A model generated the notes under the pieces. The model saw only the letters and a list, made by a program, of their open reading frames with translations, was not told where the DNA came from and did not search any database. This document shows positions 21,600 through 29,772 of a stretch of 64,000 nucleotides of DNA, piece after piece. A program made the position numbers and the translations under genes. This stretch comes from Chlorobaculum thiosulfatiphilum. GTDB lineage: Bacteria; Bacteroidota; Chlorobiia; Chlorobiales; Chlorobiaceae. How positions within the stretch are numbered: position 1 is the first letter of the stretch; the number at the start of each line of letters is the position of its first letter. The stretch lies in the NCBI RefSeq assembly GCF_006265165.1, contig NZ_VDCH01000004.1, forward strand, positions 62,001 through 126,000, written 5' to 3'.

Positions 21600-24500
21600 A
21601 TGGATGTGAATTCGCGCGATCTGCTGACACGGCTGCTTGACTATATCGAGGAGCAGGCCAGGGAGATCGATCCCCGCGCTTTCAGGCTGTCAAATACCAG
21701 GGAGTTTCTCCGGCATCGTACCGATCTCGTCGGACTTCCGGGCGTCGAATTTGACCTCGATGTCGAGGGCGACCACTTCTGGCTGCGTGTCCATCGACTT
21801 GAAGCGCACAAGCCTCCCGCGTCCGACGAGGAGTGCAAAACGCTCATCCGCTTCAGCGATGATCCCTGTGGAGCAAAACCATCCATCGACGAAGCGGCGT
21901 TCAAAGCGCATCTCCTGCCCGCCGCGGAAGGCATAACGGCAGAGGAGGTCGAGGCGCTGGAGCGGCAACAGCGCGAGTTGCTCGAAGAGGCGCTCGCCCG
22001 CTATGCAGCGCTCTGGCAAGCGTGGGCGGAGGGCGAAAAACCGCGCCGCCAGACTATCGACCTTTACGGAGCGCTGTTCGCCATCAAACACCAGCTCGAA
22101 GCCGAAGAGACCGCCCGGCCCACCGAGCTTGTCTGGGGCATTGGCGTAGCGACCTGGCAGTTGCGGTGGCAGGAGTCGCAGAACAAGGTTTCCCGAGTCG
22201 ATTTCGAGTATCCGCTGTTGACGCAGCAGATGGAGGTCGGCATCGACGAGGCGACGATGGCGCTCTGTTTGCGCCCGCGAGCCACCGATACCTGCTACGA
22301 GGGCGATGCATTCGCAAGCTGCATGGGGCGAGTCGCCGTCGAGGTGGAGCGGGCGGTGCGTCAGCAGATCGAGCTGAATCAGGAGCGCCCCGTCACGCCG
22401 TTCGATCCCGGCTCCTATGCCGACCTGTTGAAGCTCGTCGCCACCAACATGGACAGCTCCGGCGCGTACCGGCCTTTGGCGGACGGAGATGGAGCCGTGC
22501 CTCCGCCGGGCGAGCATCTTGTCGTGACCGACTCCTGGGCGCTGTTCACGCGGCCCCGGTCGAACAACTACTTGCTCGATGACCTGCAAAGCCTCAAGAC
22601 GCGCCTTGCGGAGGGGTGCGACATTCCGAATGGGCCAGCCGCATTCGTCACCCTGCCTTCGGATGAGCCTCCGCCGTTTGAGAGCATCCACTTTCGGGGG
22701 CTGTCCGGCAGCGCCCCGGATCGCGGCAAGGGCGAGATTCGGGAGCTGTTCTTTCCGTTGCCGTACAATCAGGAGCAGGTCACCATCGTCCAGCAGCTCG
22801 AACAGGCCGAGGGCGTCGCGGTGCAGGGGCCGCCCGGCACCGGCAAGACGCACACGATCGCCAACATCATCTGCCACTACCTCGCCACCGGCAGGCGCGT
22901 ACTCGTGACCTCCAGAGGCGAGCCTGCGCTTGCGGTTCTGCAAAGCAAGATTCCCGAAGAGGTTCAACCCTTGACCGTGGCGATGCTCACCGGCGACCGC
23001 GAGAGCCTGCGGCAATTCGAGAACGCGATCAATGCGATTCAGGCGCGTGTCTCGCAGCTCAATCCGGAATTCACGCGCGGGGAGATCGAACGTTGCACAA
23101 GCCGCATCGACCGGGCGCACTCCGAACTTGCGAGCATCGACAGCCGTATCGACGAAATCGCGGAAACGCAACTTGCCGAAGTGTCTGTCGATGGCCATCC
23201 GATGCGCGCCCAGCAGCTCGCCGAACTGGTCATCAGCGGCGAGGCCGAACACGGCTGGTTCGACGACGAAATCACGCTCTCGCCCGAATATGCGCCGCCG
23301 CTTTCGGATGAGGAGGCCGGACGGCTTCGCGAGGCGCGGCGCAAGCTCGGCAGCGACCTGGCCTATGTCGATGCCAGTGTGCCGTCGTCGGACGACCTGC
23401 CGCAACCAGCCGATGTCGCGCAGTTGCACACCGTTCTGGTGCGGATGCGTGAAATCGAGCGGCTGGTGGACGAAGGCGCGTTGCCTGCCCTGAAAGCAGC
23501 GACGCCCGAAGTGCTCGACGAGGCGCGGCAGCTTTTGGGCGCTATCGAGGCGGTCTGTTCGATCCTGAATGCGATCGACGAGCTGGGCGAGAGCTGGGCG
23601 CACACGTTGAGGCAGCGGTGCAGGCAACAGTCATTTCAGGCCGAACGTCAGGCGCTCGAAGCGCTGTTCGACGAAATTACGGCACTGACGGAAGCTCGAG
23701 CCACTTTTCTGCAACGGCCGGTCGAGATTCCGCCGGAAGCGCTTGGCTCGCCGAAAGTGAGCGAGGCGGTACAGCGAGGCGCGGATACCGGGAAGCCCTT
23801 CGGACTCATCGCTTTCGGTAACCGCGAGGCGAGGGAGGCGGTGGCGAAAGTGAAAGTGGCAGGCTTGCCGCCGTCGAGCGGCGAAGAGTGGCGACACGTC
23901 AAAAGCTTCATGGAGCTTCATTTGCGCGTTGTCTCGTTCCTGACGCGATGGAACCAGTTCGCGCCGGCACTCTCCGCCCCGGTGCTGGAGGGCGGCGTCG
24001 GCGAGCTGCGCCGCATCGAGACAGTCGCCTCGGCAGCTCGCCAAGCGCACCAGCTCGCCACGCGGCATGACGTCACGCTCTTGCGCGGGGCCGAGGCGGT
24101 TTTCGCCCAAGCACCGGTCGCGCTGCTGCACGGAACATCCGAGGAGGTCGCCAAGGTCAGGGAGCACCTGATGGTTCATTTGAGCCGCGCCGATCTGGCA
24201 AAGGCGGCGACGCAGTTGTCCATCTTGAAGTCTAAACTGGCAGGAACTTCCGGCCCCGTATCGGAAAAACTCAGAGCGCTGGTCGATGGGGAACTCGGAA
24301 ACGAAGCGCTTGCGGCGGAACGGATCGCCGCCGGGTACGCAACGCTTCTCGGTGAGTTGCGGCGCATCGCGGCTCTGAAGGTGGAGCTTGCATTCGTCAG
24401 CGAAGCCGCGAACCGCTTCGCCCAGGCGGGAGCGCCGAAGTTCGCGGCCCGCATCCGCTCCGTGCCGGTGGCGCAAACCGGCGAGGACGCGGCGCTTCTG

Positions 24501-26129
24501 GTCAACTGGCGCACGGCCTGGACGTGGGCGCGAGTGAAGCGTTACCTCGAACAGATCGAGTCGCGCGATGAACTGGTGAAGCTGTCAGCCCGCCGCCGCG
24601 ATCTGGAAGAGGGGCTTGCGAAGCTCTACGGGGAGATGGTCGCTCTGGCGGCGTGGATGGAGACCAAACTCAATGCCTCGCCGCGCGTGCTTCAGGCGCT
24701 GCAAGGCTATGCCACCGCGATCCGGCGCATCGGGCGCGGCACAGGCCCCAACGCAACGCGCCACCGCCGGGACGCGCGGCACCACATGACCAGCGCCGCC
24801 GCCGCGATTCCGTGCTGGATCATGAGCCACGCCAAGGTCTCCGAATCGATGCCCGCCGACATTGGAGCCTTCGATCTCGTGATCGTGGACGAGGCGAGCC
24901 AGTCGGACATCTGGGCGCTGCCCGCGATCTTGCGCGGCAAAACGATTCTGGTGGTCGGCGACGACAAGCAGGTTTCGCCCGACGCCGGGTTCGTCTCCGC
25001 CCAGCGAGTGCAGGAGCTGCGTGACCGCTTCCTCGCGGAGCAGCCCTTCCGCGAGGCGATGACGCCGGGCAGCTCGCTCTACGATCTGGCGGCACGGGTC
25101 TTCGCGGCGCGGCAGGTGATGCTGCGCGAGCACTTCCGGTGCGTGCCGCCGATCATCGCCTACTCCAACCGGATGTTTTACAAGGGGGCGATCCAGCCAC
25201 TGCGGATTCCGAAAGGGAGCGAACGGATCGAGCCGCCGCTGGTGGATGTGCATGTCGAAAATGGCGTGCGGGAGCGGAGCGACTGCAACCGCGAAGAGGC
25301 GAGCTTCATCGCCGACGAAGTCGCGGCGCTGCTCGTGGACGAGCGCTTCGCGGGCCGCACCATCGGCGTGGTGTCGCTGCTTGGCATGGAGCAGGCCAAA
25401 TATATCGATACGCTGGTGCGCAACCGGTGCAACACCGCCGAACTGTTTCGGCGCAGGTTCGAGTGCGGCGATGCGCGAACGTTTCAGGGCAGCGAGCGCG
25501 ACATCATCTTCCTCTCGATGGTGGTCGATCCCGGCAACTGCAAGGCGCTGGCGGGCAACATGTTCGAGCAGCGCTTCAACGTGGCGGCCAGCCGCGCTCG
25601 CGACCGCATGTACCTGGTGCGCTCCGTCACGGCGTCGCACCTCTCCGACCTTGACTTGCGGCGATCCCTTCTTCAGCACTTCGACAAGCCGCTCATCGCC
25701 GACAAGGAGGAGGCCGAAGTGCTCATCGACCGTTGCGAATCGGGCTTCGAGCGAGAGATGTACTCAGCGCTGGTCGAGCGTGGCTATCGGGTCATGCCGC
25801 AAGTCAGGACGGGCGCATACCGCATCGACATGGTGGTCGAAGGCTCGGGCGACCTGCGTCTTGCCATCGAGTGCGACGGTGACGAATTCCACGGCCCCGA
25901 CCGCTGGCCGCACGACCTCGCCCGCCAGCGGGTGCTGGAACGCGCGGGCTGGAGTTTCTGGCGCTGCTTCGCCTCCACGTGGCGGTTGCACAAGGATGAA
26001 GTCCTCGGCGAACTCACCGAACGCCTGTCATCGATGGGCATCGAACCGCTTAGCTCGATCACCAGAGCGCCCAGGCTCGTCGAAAAGCGCTCGCTGATCG
26101 TCTCGGTGTATGAAGAAACGCCGCGCTGA
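21600..26129 (+). CDS. Very large UPF1-like superfamily 1 helicase with C-terminal restriction-endonuclease-like domain
   Basis: A 1509-residue cytoplasmic protein, COG1112-like. After about 400 residues of unassigned N-terminal domain come Walker A VQGPPGTGKTHTIAN (about 407), a long partly coiled-coil insertion of some 670 residues, and Walker B VIVDEASQSD (about 1097). Motif III GDDKQVSP, the motif V-like ARTFQGSERDIIFL and the motif VI-like NVAASRARDRMYL follow. The end has a Vsr/MTES_1575-type nuclease core, YRIDMVVE...LAIECDGDEFHG, then RQRVLERAGW. Helicase-nuclease fusions of this kind occur in anti-phage systems such as Mokosh type II, where the nuclease is PLD instead. A GTG at 21567 is an alternative start. 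A defence role is inference; helicase and nuclease motifs are seen. Confidence 0.85.
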   Translation: MDVNSRDLLTRLLDYIEEQAREIDPRAFRLSNTREFLRHRTDLVGLPGVEFDLDVEGDHFWLRVHRLEAHKPPASDEECKTLIRFSDDPCGAKPSIDEAAFKAHLLPAAEGITAEEVEALERQQRELLEEALARYAALWQAWAEGEKPRRQTIDLYGALFAIKHQLEAEETARPTELVWGIGVATWQLRWQESQNKVSRVDFEYPLLTQQMEVGIDEATMALCLRPRATDTCYEGDAFASCMGRVAVEVERAVRQQIELNQERPVTPFDPGSYADLLKLVATNMDSSGAYRPLADGDGAVPPPGEHLVVTDSWALFTRPRSNNYLLDDLQSLKTRLAEGCDIPNGPAAFVTLPSDEPPPFESIHFRGLSGSAPDRGKGEIRELFFPLPYNQEQVTIVQQLEQAEGVAVQGPPGTGKTHTIANIICHYLATGRRVLVTSRGEPALAVLQSKIPEEVQPLTVAMLTGDRESLRQFENAINAIQARVSQLNPEFTRGEIERCTSRIDRAHSELASIDSRIDEIAETQLAEVSVDGHPMRAQQLAELVISGEAEHGWFDDEITLSPEYAPPLSDEEAGRLREARRKLGSDLAYVDASVPSSDDLPQPADVAQLHTVLVRMREIERLVDEGALPALKAATPEVLDEARQLLGAIEAVCSILNAIDELGESWAHTLRQRCRQQSFQAERQALEALFDEITALTEARATFLQRPVEIPPEALGSPKVSEAVQRGADTGKPFGLIAFGNREAREAVAKVKVAGLPPSSGEEWRHVKSFMELHLRVVSFLTRWNQFAPALSAPVLEGGVGELRRIETVASAARQAHQLATRHDVTLLRGAEAVFAQAPVALLHGTSEEVAKVREHLMVHLSRADLAKAATQLSILKSKLAGTSGPVSEKLRALVDGELGNEALAAERIAAGYATLLGELRRIAALKVELAFVSEAANRFAQAGAPKFAARIRSVPVAQTGEDAALLVNWRTAWTWARVKRYLEQIESRDELVKLSARRRDLEEGLAKLYGEMVALAAWMETKLNASPRVLQALQGYATAIRRIGRGTGPNATRHRRDARHHMTSAAAAIPCWIMSHAKVSESMPADIGAFDLVIVDEASQSDIWALPAILRGKTILVVGDDKQVSPDAGFVSAQRVQELRDRFLAEQPFREAMTPGSSLYDLAARVFAARQVMLREHFRCVPPIIAYSNRMFYKGAIQPLRIPKGSERIEPPLVDVHVENGVRERSDCNREEASFIADEVAALLVDERFAGRTIGVVSLLGMEQAKYIDTLVRNRCNTAELFRRRFECGDARTFQGSERDIIFLSMVVDPGNCKALAGNMFEQRFNVAASRARDRMYLVRSVTASHLSDLDLRRSLLQHFDKPLIADKEEAEVLIDRCESGFEREMYSALVERGYRVMPQVRTGAYRIDMVVEGSGDLRLAIECDGDEFHGPDRWPHDLARQRVLERAGWSFWRCFASTWRLHKDEVLGELTERLSSMGIEPLSSITRAPRLVEKRSLIVSVYEETPR

Positions 26130-26374
26130 AACGCGCCCCCAAACTCGATGCGCTGCCTGATCAATGCACCGGGCAGTGCTCGAAAGCGCTTCCTGTTTGC
26201 GGAAAATTGCTTATCTGTTACGCTTCATCGGGGTGTTTCCGAAACGCGCCATGAAGTTTTTTCCTGAATGTCAATACATTTTTTGGGTTATTTTTCGCTA
26301 CATTTTGGCGCACGCATCTGTCGCCCAGAAGCGTCGTGCGTTGCTTTATTATTATCTAACAATAAGTTACTTGC

Positions 26375-27121
26375 ATGAAAAAGTTTGTAAGCCGTACAGC
26401 AGGCGTCGCTCTTCTCTCCGTGATGTCCGTGATGACCGGTTGTTCAAAATCGGATAACCCGGTATCTGACGCGGTCTCTTCACTTTCAGGGGAATCGCTC
26501 CCGAAGCGTTACGAGATCAAATCGGGCATCGTGCATTATGAGCCGCAGAACCTCATGGGCATGGGAACGACCACCGAAACGCTCTATTTTGACGATTATG
26601 GCAGAAAAGAGGCTGTGGAAAGGGTTACGGAATCGAGCGTCATGGGAATCAAGACGTATGAGCATACCATGCAGGTCACGGACGGTCAAACCGGCATTTC
26701 TTATGAAATAAAGAAGACTGTTAACGGCAAGGATGAAACCAGCAAGGTGGCGACCAAAAGCGACCTCCGGGCGTTTCAGGAGATGGCGCAGACGATGGCT
26801 AAATCCCTGGATGTCAATGAGCTGAAGAAAAACATGGATTACCGCGAAGAGGGTACGGAAACGATTGCTGGTGTAACCGGCCAGAAGTACTCGGTTGCCA
26901 TGAACAAGGAGCAGCCCAATGCGCGTGTTTATGGCGTGATGTACAAGAATATCGTGCTGAAAAGCGAAATGGGCAGCATTTCCACGAAAGCGGCAAGCAT
27001 CGAGGAAAATGTTGCCGTTCCGGCGTCAAAATTCGAGATTCCGGCTGGCTACACTGTTCAGGAGTTCAATGTAGCCGAAGAGATGGAGAAAGCCGCCTCG
27101 ATGGGGGAATCCAAAGAGTAA
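26375..27121 (+). CDS. Putative outer-membrane or periplasmic lipoprotein, unknown function
   Basis: A 248-residue protein with a lipoprotein signal peptide (MKKFVSRTAGVALLSVMSVM, then TGC with Cys23), so probably lipid-anchored in the envelope. The mature part is hydrophilic and rich in beta-prone stretches (ETLYFDDYGRKEAVERV, TIAGVTGQKYSVAM), reminiscent of DUF4412-like lipoproteins, but I cannot assign a family with certainty. It is monocistronic, preceded by an AT-rich promoter-like region and followed by a clean terminator. It lies between the giant helicase and the cassette cluster. Confidence 0.8.
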   Translation: MKKFVSRTAGVALLSVMSVMTGCSKSDNPVSDAVSSLSGESLPKRYEIKSGIVHYEPQNLMGMGTTTETLYFDDYGRKEAVERVTESSVMGIKTYEHTMQVTDGQTGISYEIKKTVNGKDETSKVATKSDLRAFQEMAQTMAKSLDVNELKKNMDYREEGTETIAGVTGQKYSVAMNKEQPNARVYGVMYKNIVLKSEMGSISTKAASIEENVAVPASKFEIPAGYTVQEFNVAEEMEKAASMGESKE

Positions 27122-27145
27122 AAGATTTGCATCATTGCGAAAAGC

Positions 27146-27175
27146 AAAAAGGCGGTGCTTGTGCCGCCTTTTTTT
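27146..27175 (+). terminator. Intrinsic terminator after the lipoprotein gene
   Basis: AAAAAGGCGG, an 8-nt loop, CCGCCTTTTT and two more Ts, 24 bp after the stop codon. Confidence 0.9.
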
Positions 27176-27351
27176 ATGATTTTTTCCAGAGCCGTCCAAT
27201 CATTTGCTGATCCGCGATGAAGAGAATTCTGCATTTCAGGGCATGTCAATCACGCAAAGGGCTTCGGATCGGGTTATTATGACGCATTCATCCGTTGTAT
27301 GCTTACGGCATCAGGCAATGAGCTGTATTTAAATCGGACGAACTCGAAGTG

Positions 27352-27615
27352 ATGCGAAACATTCTGAACCGTTTCGTACCGAATGCTGAAATCATCGTTT
27401 TCGGCTTCCGAATTCACGGTACGGCAAAACCCTGGTCAGACCTCGACCTCGCCATCAAGGCCGATTCAGCGCTTGACTGGAAACTGCTCGCCGAATTCAA
27501 GGAAACATTTCAGGAATCCGAATTGCCGTTCAGAGTTGATGTTTTGGATTGGAATGATATAACAGAAACATTCCGAAAAGCAATAGAAAACTCCTGTTTG
27601 GAGATATTGCCGTGA
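27352..27615 (+). CDS. Orphan MNT-type minimal nucleotidyltransferase (antitoxin-like), possibly 5'-truncated
   Basis: An 87-residue Pol-beta-fold minimal nucleotidyltransferase. The signature reads FGFRIHGTAKPWSDLDLAI; both catalytic aspartates (SDLDL) are present, but the usual Ser of the G-S motif is Phe. A third acidic position may be Asp in RVDVLDW. The family member HI0073 usually starts about ten residues earlier. Upstream in-frame codons read FKSDELEV and look native, yet they reach a stop at 27319 with no good start, and an ATG at 27318 is out of frame, suggesting a small deletion. MNT proteins normally pair with a HEPN toxin in the same operon; none is present on this strand. Confidence 0.65.
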   Translation: MRNILNRFVPNAEIIVFGFRIHGTAKPWSDLDLAIKADSALDWKLLAEFKETFQESELPFRVDVLDWNDITETFRKAIENSCLEILP

Positions 27616-27642
27616 ATATTGATAGCTTGTTTCGCTTCCTAT

Positions 27643-27718
27643 TTCTAACGGCCAGTTCACCCGGCCAATTTAGGCGCGATAGCGACTAAATTGGCTTGGG
27701 TGGAATTGAATGTTAAAA
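27643..27718 (-). repeat. attC-like integron recombination site 1
   Basis: A 76-bp imperfect palindrome. The outer boxes are TTCTAAC (27643-27649) and GTTAAAA (27712-27718). Inner arms GTTCACCC and GGGTGGAA pair with an unmatched base, and the central stem GCCAATTTAG / CTAAATTGGC (27664-27673 / 27686-27695) ends in CGC-GATA-GCG. The site lies 18 bp after the stop of the minus-strand gene at 27736. R boxes, an extrahelical base and a variable terminal stem are the defining attC structure. Confidence 0.7.
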
Positions 27719-27735
27719 TTTTATTGCTATTTATT

Positions 27736-28302
27736 TTACTCATCGGGCTTTTTTTCACCGAATAGCATTTCATATCCAGTACGACTAATGTACATTCCCC
27801 TAGCCATACGTTCCTCCATTAACTCTCCAATACCACCAGGATATTTTACATGAAACAGTATTCTAGCCACTTGCTTGAAAAAGTCTTCTAAGTCTTCGGT
27901 TTTAAACTTAACGGTTATAATTTCTTTTTTTCTTATACGTATTGTTTTAATAACTTCCGGTTCGTCTATATTCCAATTCCACATTCCATGAATCAGGGCA
28001 TTTCTATAATCTTTCAATGATTTAATATTTTCATATTGCTGTAAAAGTATTTCTTGCCTTTCTTTCAGTTTTTCTTTATTTGCAACCCGTTCTTTCCATA
28101 AATCCAAAATGTCAGTAAAACTTAGATTATTCATTGCCTTAGGCAAAGCTATCTTTTCTTTATCATCATAGGTTAGCAAGCATTGCATGAATATCTCATG
28201 CTCAATAGCCCCCCATTGTGAGATGATTCTTCCTATCAAGAATGTTTCTTTATCAGAAATGCCATAATCTAAGATTCTTAGTGGAGTATTTTCCTCAGCC
28301 AT
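27736..28302 (-). CDS. Cassette gene: HEPN-like protein of unknown function
   Basis: A 188-residue hydrophilic helical protein with no signal peptide. The motif DYRNALIHGMW places Arg100 and His105 as an R-N-x3-H (RX4H) pair, the ribonuclease signature of HEPN domains. Surrounding helices (residues 20-45 and 60-100) fit a four-helix HEPN fold. Base composition is very AT-rich compared with neighbouring genes, and lysine/isoleucine codons ending in A/T dominate, indicating foreign origin. It is bounded by attC-like sites at 27643-27718 and 28321-28444, all in one orientation. Function as a toxin or abortive-infection RNase is inference. Confidence 0.65.
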   Translation of the reverse strand: MAEENTPLRILDYGISDKETFLIGRIISQWGAIEHEIFMQCLLTYDDKEKIALPKAMNNLSFTDILDLWKERVANKEKLKERQEILLQQYENIKSLKDYRNALIHGMWNWNIDEPEVIKTIRIRKKEIITVKFKTEDLEDFFKQVARILFHVKYPGGIGELMEERMARGMYISRTGYEMLFGEKKPDE

Positions 28303-28320
28303 GAATCCTCCTTTTTATAA

Positions 28321-28444
28321 TCCTAACGCCAAGTTAACCGGCAGAACGGAGTCGGCTCCCCGACGGAGTTGTTTGCAGCGGGGCGTAAAATTTGCGAAGC
28401 AAATGCCCCGTTGCAAACTGTCCGCGTTGAACGCCTGGTTAGGC
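28321..28444 (-). repeat. attC-like integron recombination site 2
   Basis: A 124-bp site and the clearest of the set. Read on the minus strand it starts with R'' GCCTAAC and ends with R' GTTAGGA. Second boxes GCGTTCAACGC and GCCGGTTAAC pair imperfectly with an extra base. A long central cruciform has stems GTTTGCA/TGCAAAC, CGGGGC/GCCCCG and ATTTGC/GCAAAT around a GAA loop. The stop codon of the upstream cassette gene (28439-28441) lies inside the R'' box, as in typical gene cassettes, and the next gene begins 18 bp after R'. Confidence 0.85.
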
Positions 28445-29014
28445 ATTTTGCATTTTTCGAAGATATTTCAAAAAATCTAATACGTCACCTTTGCAACCAC
28501 CACGACCAAAATCGAGGGGGCCAAGCCCGATGGCGATACCTACTTCATCGCAATACTTCTGCAGGTTCACCAGAAATTGGTCAAGCTCGCTTTCGGTTGT
28601 TGCGCCAAGTACAAGGCCATTAACTTGATGATCTCTATCGAAGTGAGCGAGGCGCTTATCTCTTGCTGGCTTTATTTTCTCGCCATAGATGAGAAGTTTG
28701 TTAGCAAGGTCTTCGATTTCCAGAGATAACAACTTATTATCGGTGAGCTGCTCATTTATTAGCTTTATTGTTATATTTTCTATCGTTACACCCTTCCTTG
28801 TTGTGCTCGGTGGGTCCATTAATTTACACACTTGCAGTAGCCAATCTCGCAGCATTATGTCTGCAATATCGCTAAAAAATGTCGGGGCAACCTTTGTTAG
28901 CAAATCTCGATTTTTGTCATTGAAAAGTCTGGTGTACGTAAAATACGCATGCACCAAATCTATGCAGTGACCTCTAAGGTACTTGAAATCTTCGAGCAGT
29001 TTTGAACTAGTCAT
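28439..29014 (-). CDS. Cassette gene: AbiU2-like HEPN protein
   Basis: A 191-residue cytoplasmic helical protein resembling the HEPN_AbiU2 group. The motif PARDKRLAHFDRD contains Arg118 and His124 (RX5H, with Arg121 nearby) followed by D-x-D, typical of AbiU2-like HEPN proteins. An N-terminal LRDWLLQVCKLMDPP helix also resembles the family. The ATG at 29014 follows the attC R' box GTTAGGC by 6 bp; the frame extends further upstream into the site but lacks support. Its TAA stop is embedded in the next attC. AbiU proteins were described as phage abortive-infection factors in lactococci; that role here is inferred. Confidence 0.7.
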   Translation of the reverse strand: MTSSKLLEDFKYLRGHCIDLVHAYFTYTRLFNDKNRDLLTKVAPTFFSDIADIMLRDWLLQVCKLMDPPSTTRKGVTIENITIKLINEQLTDNKLLSLEIEDLANKLLIYGEKIKPARDKRLAHFDRDHQVNGLVLGATTESELDQFLVNLQKYCDEVGIAIGLGPLDFGRGGCKGDVLDFLKYLRKMQNA

Positions 29015-29020
29015 GGTGAT

Positions 29021-29054
29021 GCCTAACGTGGAGCTTAGGGGCGCAGGGTTGGGC
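29021..29054 (-). repeat. Short or truncated attC-like site 3
   Basis: On the minus strand it runs from GCCCAAC (29054-29048) to GTTAGGC (29027-29021), 34 bp in all. Correct outer boxes are spaced too closely for a complete attC, whose usual minimum is nearer 55-60 bp. The right arm keeps CTAAGCTCCAC, so the centre and left arm seem deleted. It lies 7 bp after one cassette gene and 6 bp before the next start codon. Confidence 0.5.
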
Positions 29055-29061
29055 GTCGTTG

Positions 29062-29751
29062 TCACAAGGCACCTTCCTGATCGGCGAGAAACATAACTCT
29101 CGCCGCCTTCTTGAATTCAGCAAGCAGGGTTGACTCGAAAATGGGTATGTACGACGCAATGCATAGCTGAAGCGGCAGACTGCTTTGAATTCCGACAGGG
29201 GAACGTTTTGTCGGCGATCCACTCTGCATGGAAGAGATGAGAAGGTTGGCAAACTTTTCCTCCGGCCTGACCGCTTTACATTTCTCCTCGTATGAGTAAG
29301 CGATACTGCGCTTCATGAGTAGATCATCTGGCATGGCAAAACCCGTTTTGCTTGAGAGAAGCGAGCTAGTGATGTTCGCCGAGTTCTTCAAACACTCGAA
29401 ATAGTCATTGCCTTCCGGTTCGCCATCCTCGTCTTCGTCGGCATTGAGGAATTCACGCACCACCCAGTAATGGCAGAAAGCAGCAGCCTCGAAGGCAACA
29501 CAGTCGTAGGGATAAGAGCTACTGGTTTCGAACGTCTTTTCAACAGAAGTCAGCATCTCTCGCAATCCTGAGGAAAAACGATGCGCAAGGTACAAAACCC
29601 AAGTAGACAATGCAGCAGGGACCCGAAGGGTTGGGTCTTTGACTGACCGGTAACTACTCTGGAACTGCTCTGGTGTTATGGTGGCAATAAATTCTTCTAG
29701 CGGGGTTTTCGCCACCTTTTTGCGGAATATCCTCGAAAAAAAATTGCTCAA
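29062..29751 (-). CDS. Cassette gene: conserved-looking hypothetical protein
   Basis: A 229-residue soluble protein that I do not recognise. I chose a TTG start at 29751 because AGAAGGAGGT, a near-ideal ribosome site, lies just upstream and the product then begins SNFFSRIFRKKVAKTPLEEF. Helical segments follow, including VPAALSTWVLYLAHRFSSGL and CVAFEAAAFCHYWVVREF, and an acidic loop NADEDEDGEPEGND. No catalytic motif is evident. GC content is nearer to the chromosome than that of the 27.7-kb gene, so the cassettes have different origins. It is the first gene of the minus-strand cassette series. Confidence 0.65.
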   Translation of the reverse strand: MSNFFSRIFRKKVAKTPLEEFIATITPEQFQSSYRSVKDPTLRVPAALSTWVLYLAHRFSSGLREMLTSVEKTFETSSSYPYDCVAFEAAAFCHYWVVREFLNADEDEDGEPEGNDYFECLKNSANITSSLLSSKTGFAMPDDLLMKRSIAYSYEEKCKAVRPEEKFANLLISSMQSGSPTKRSPVGIQSSLPLQLCIASYIPIFESTLLAEFKKAARVMFLADQEGAL

Positions 29752-29772
29752 GCTACCTCCTTCTGCCAAGAC

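Noticed and set aside
27352-28302. MNT gene and the RNALIH gene considered as a HEPN-MNT toxin-antitoxin operon
   Set aside because: They are convergent, separated by an attC-like site, and the HEPN-like protein is not of the usual DUF86/HI0074 type.
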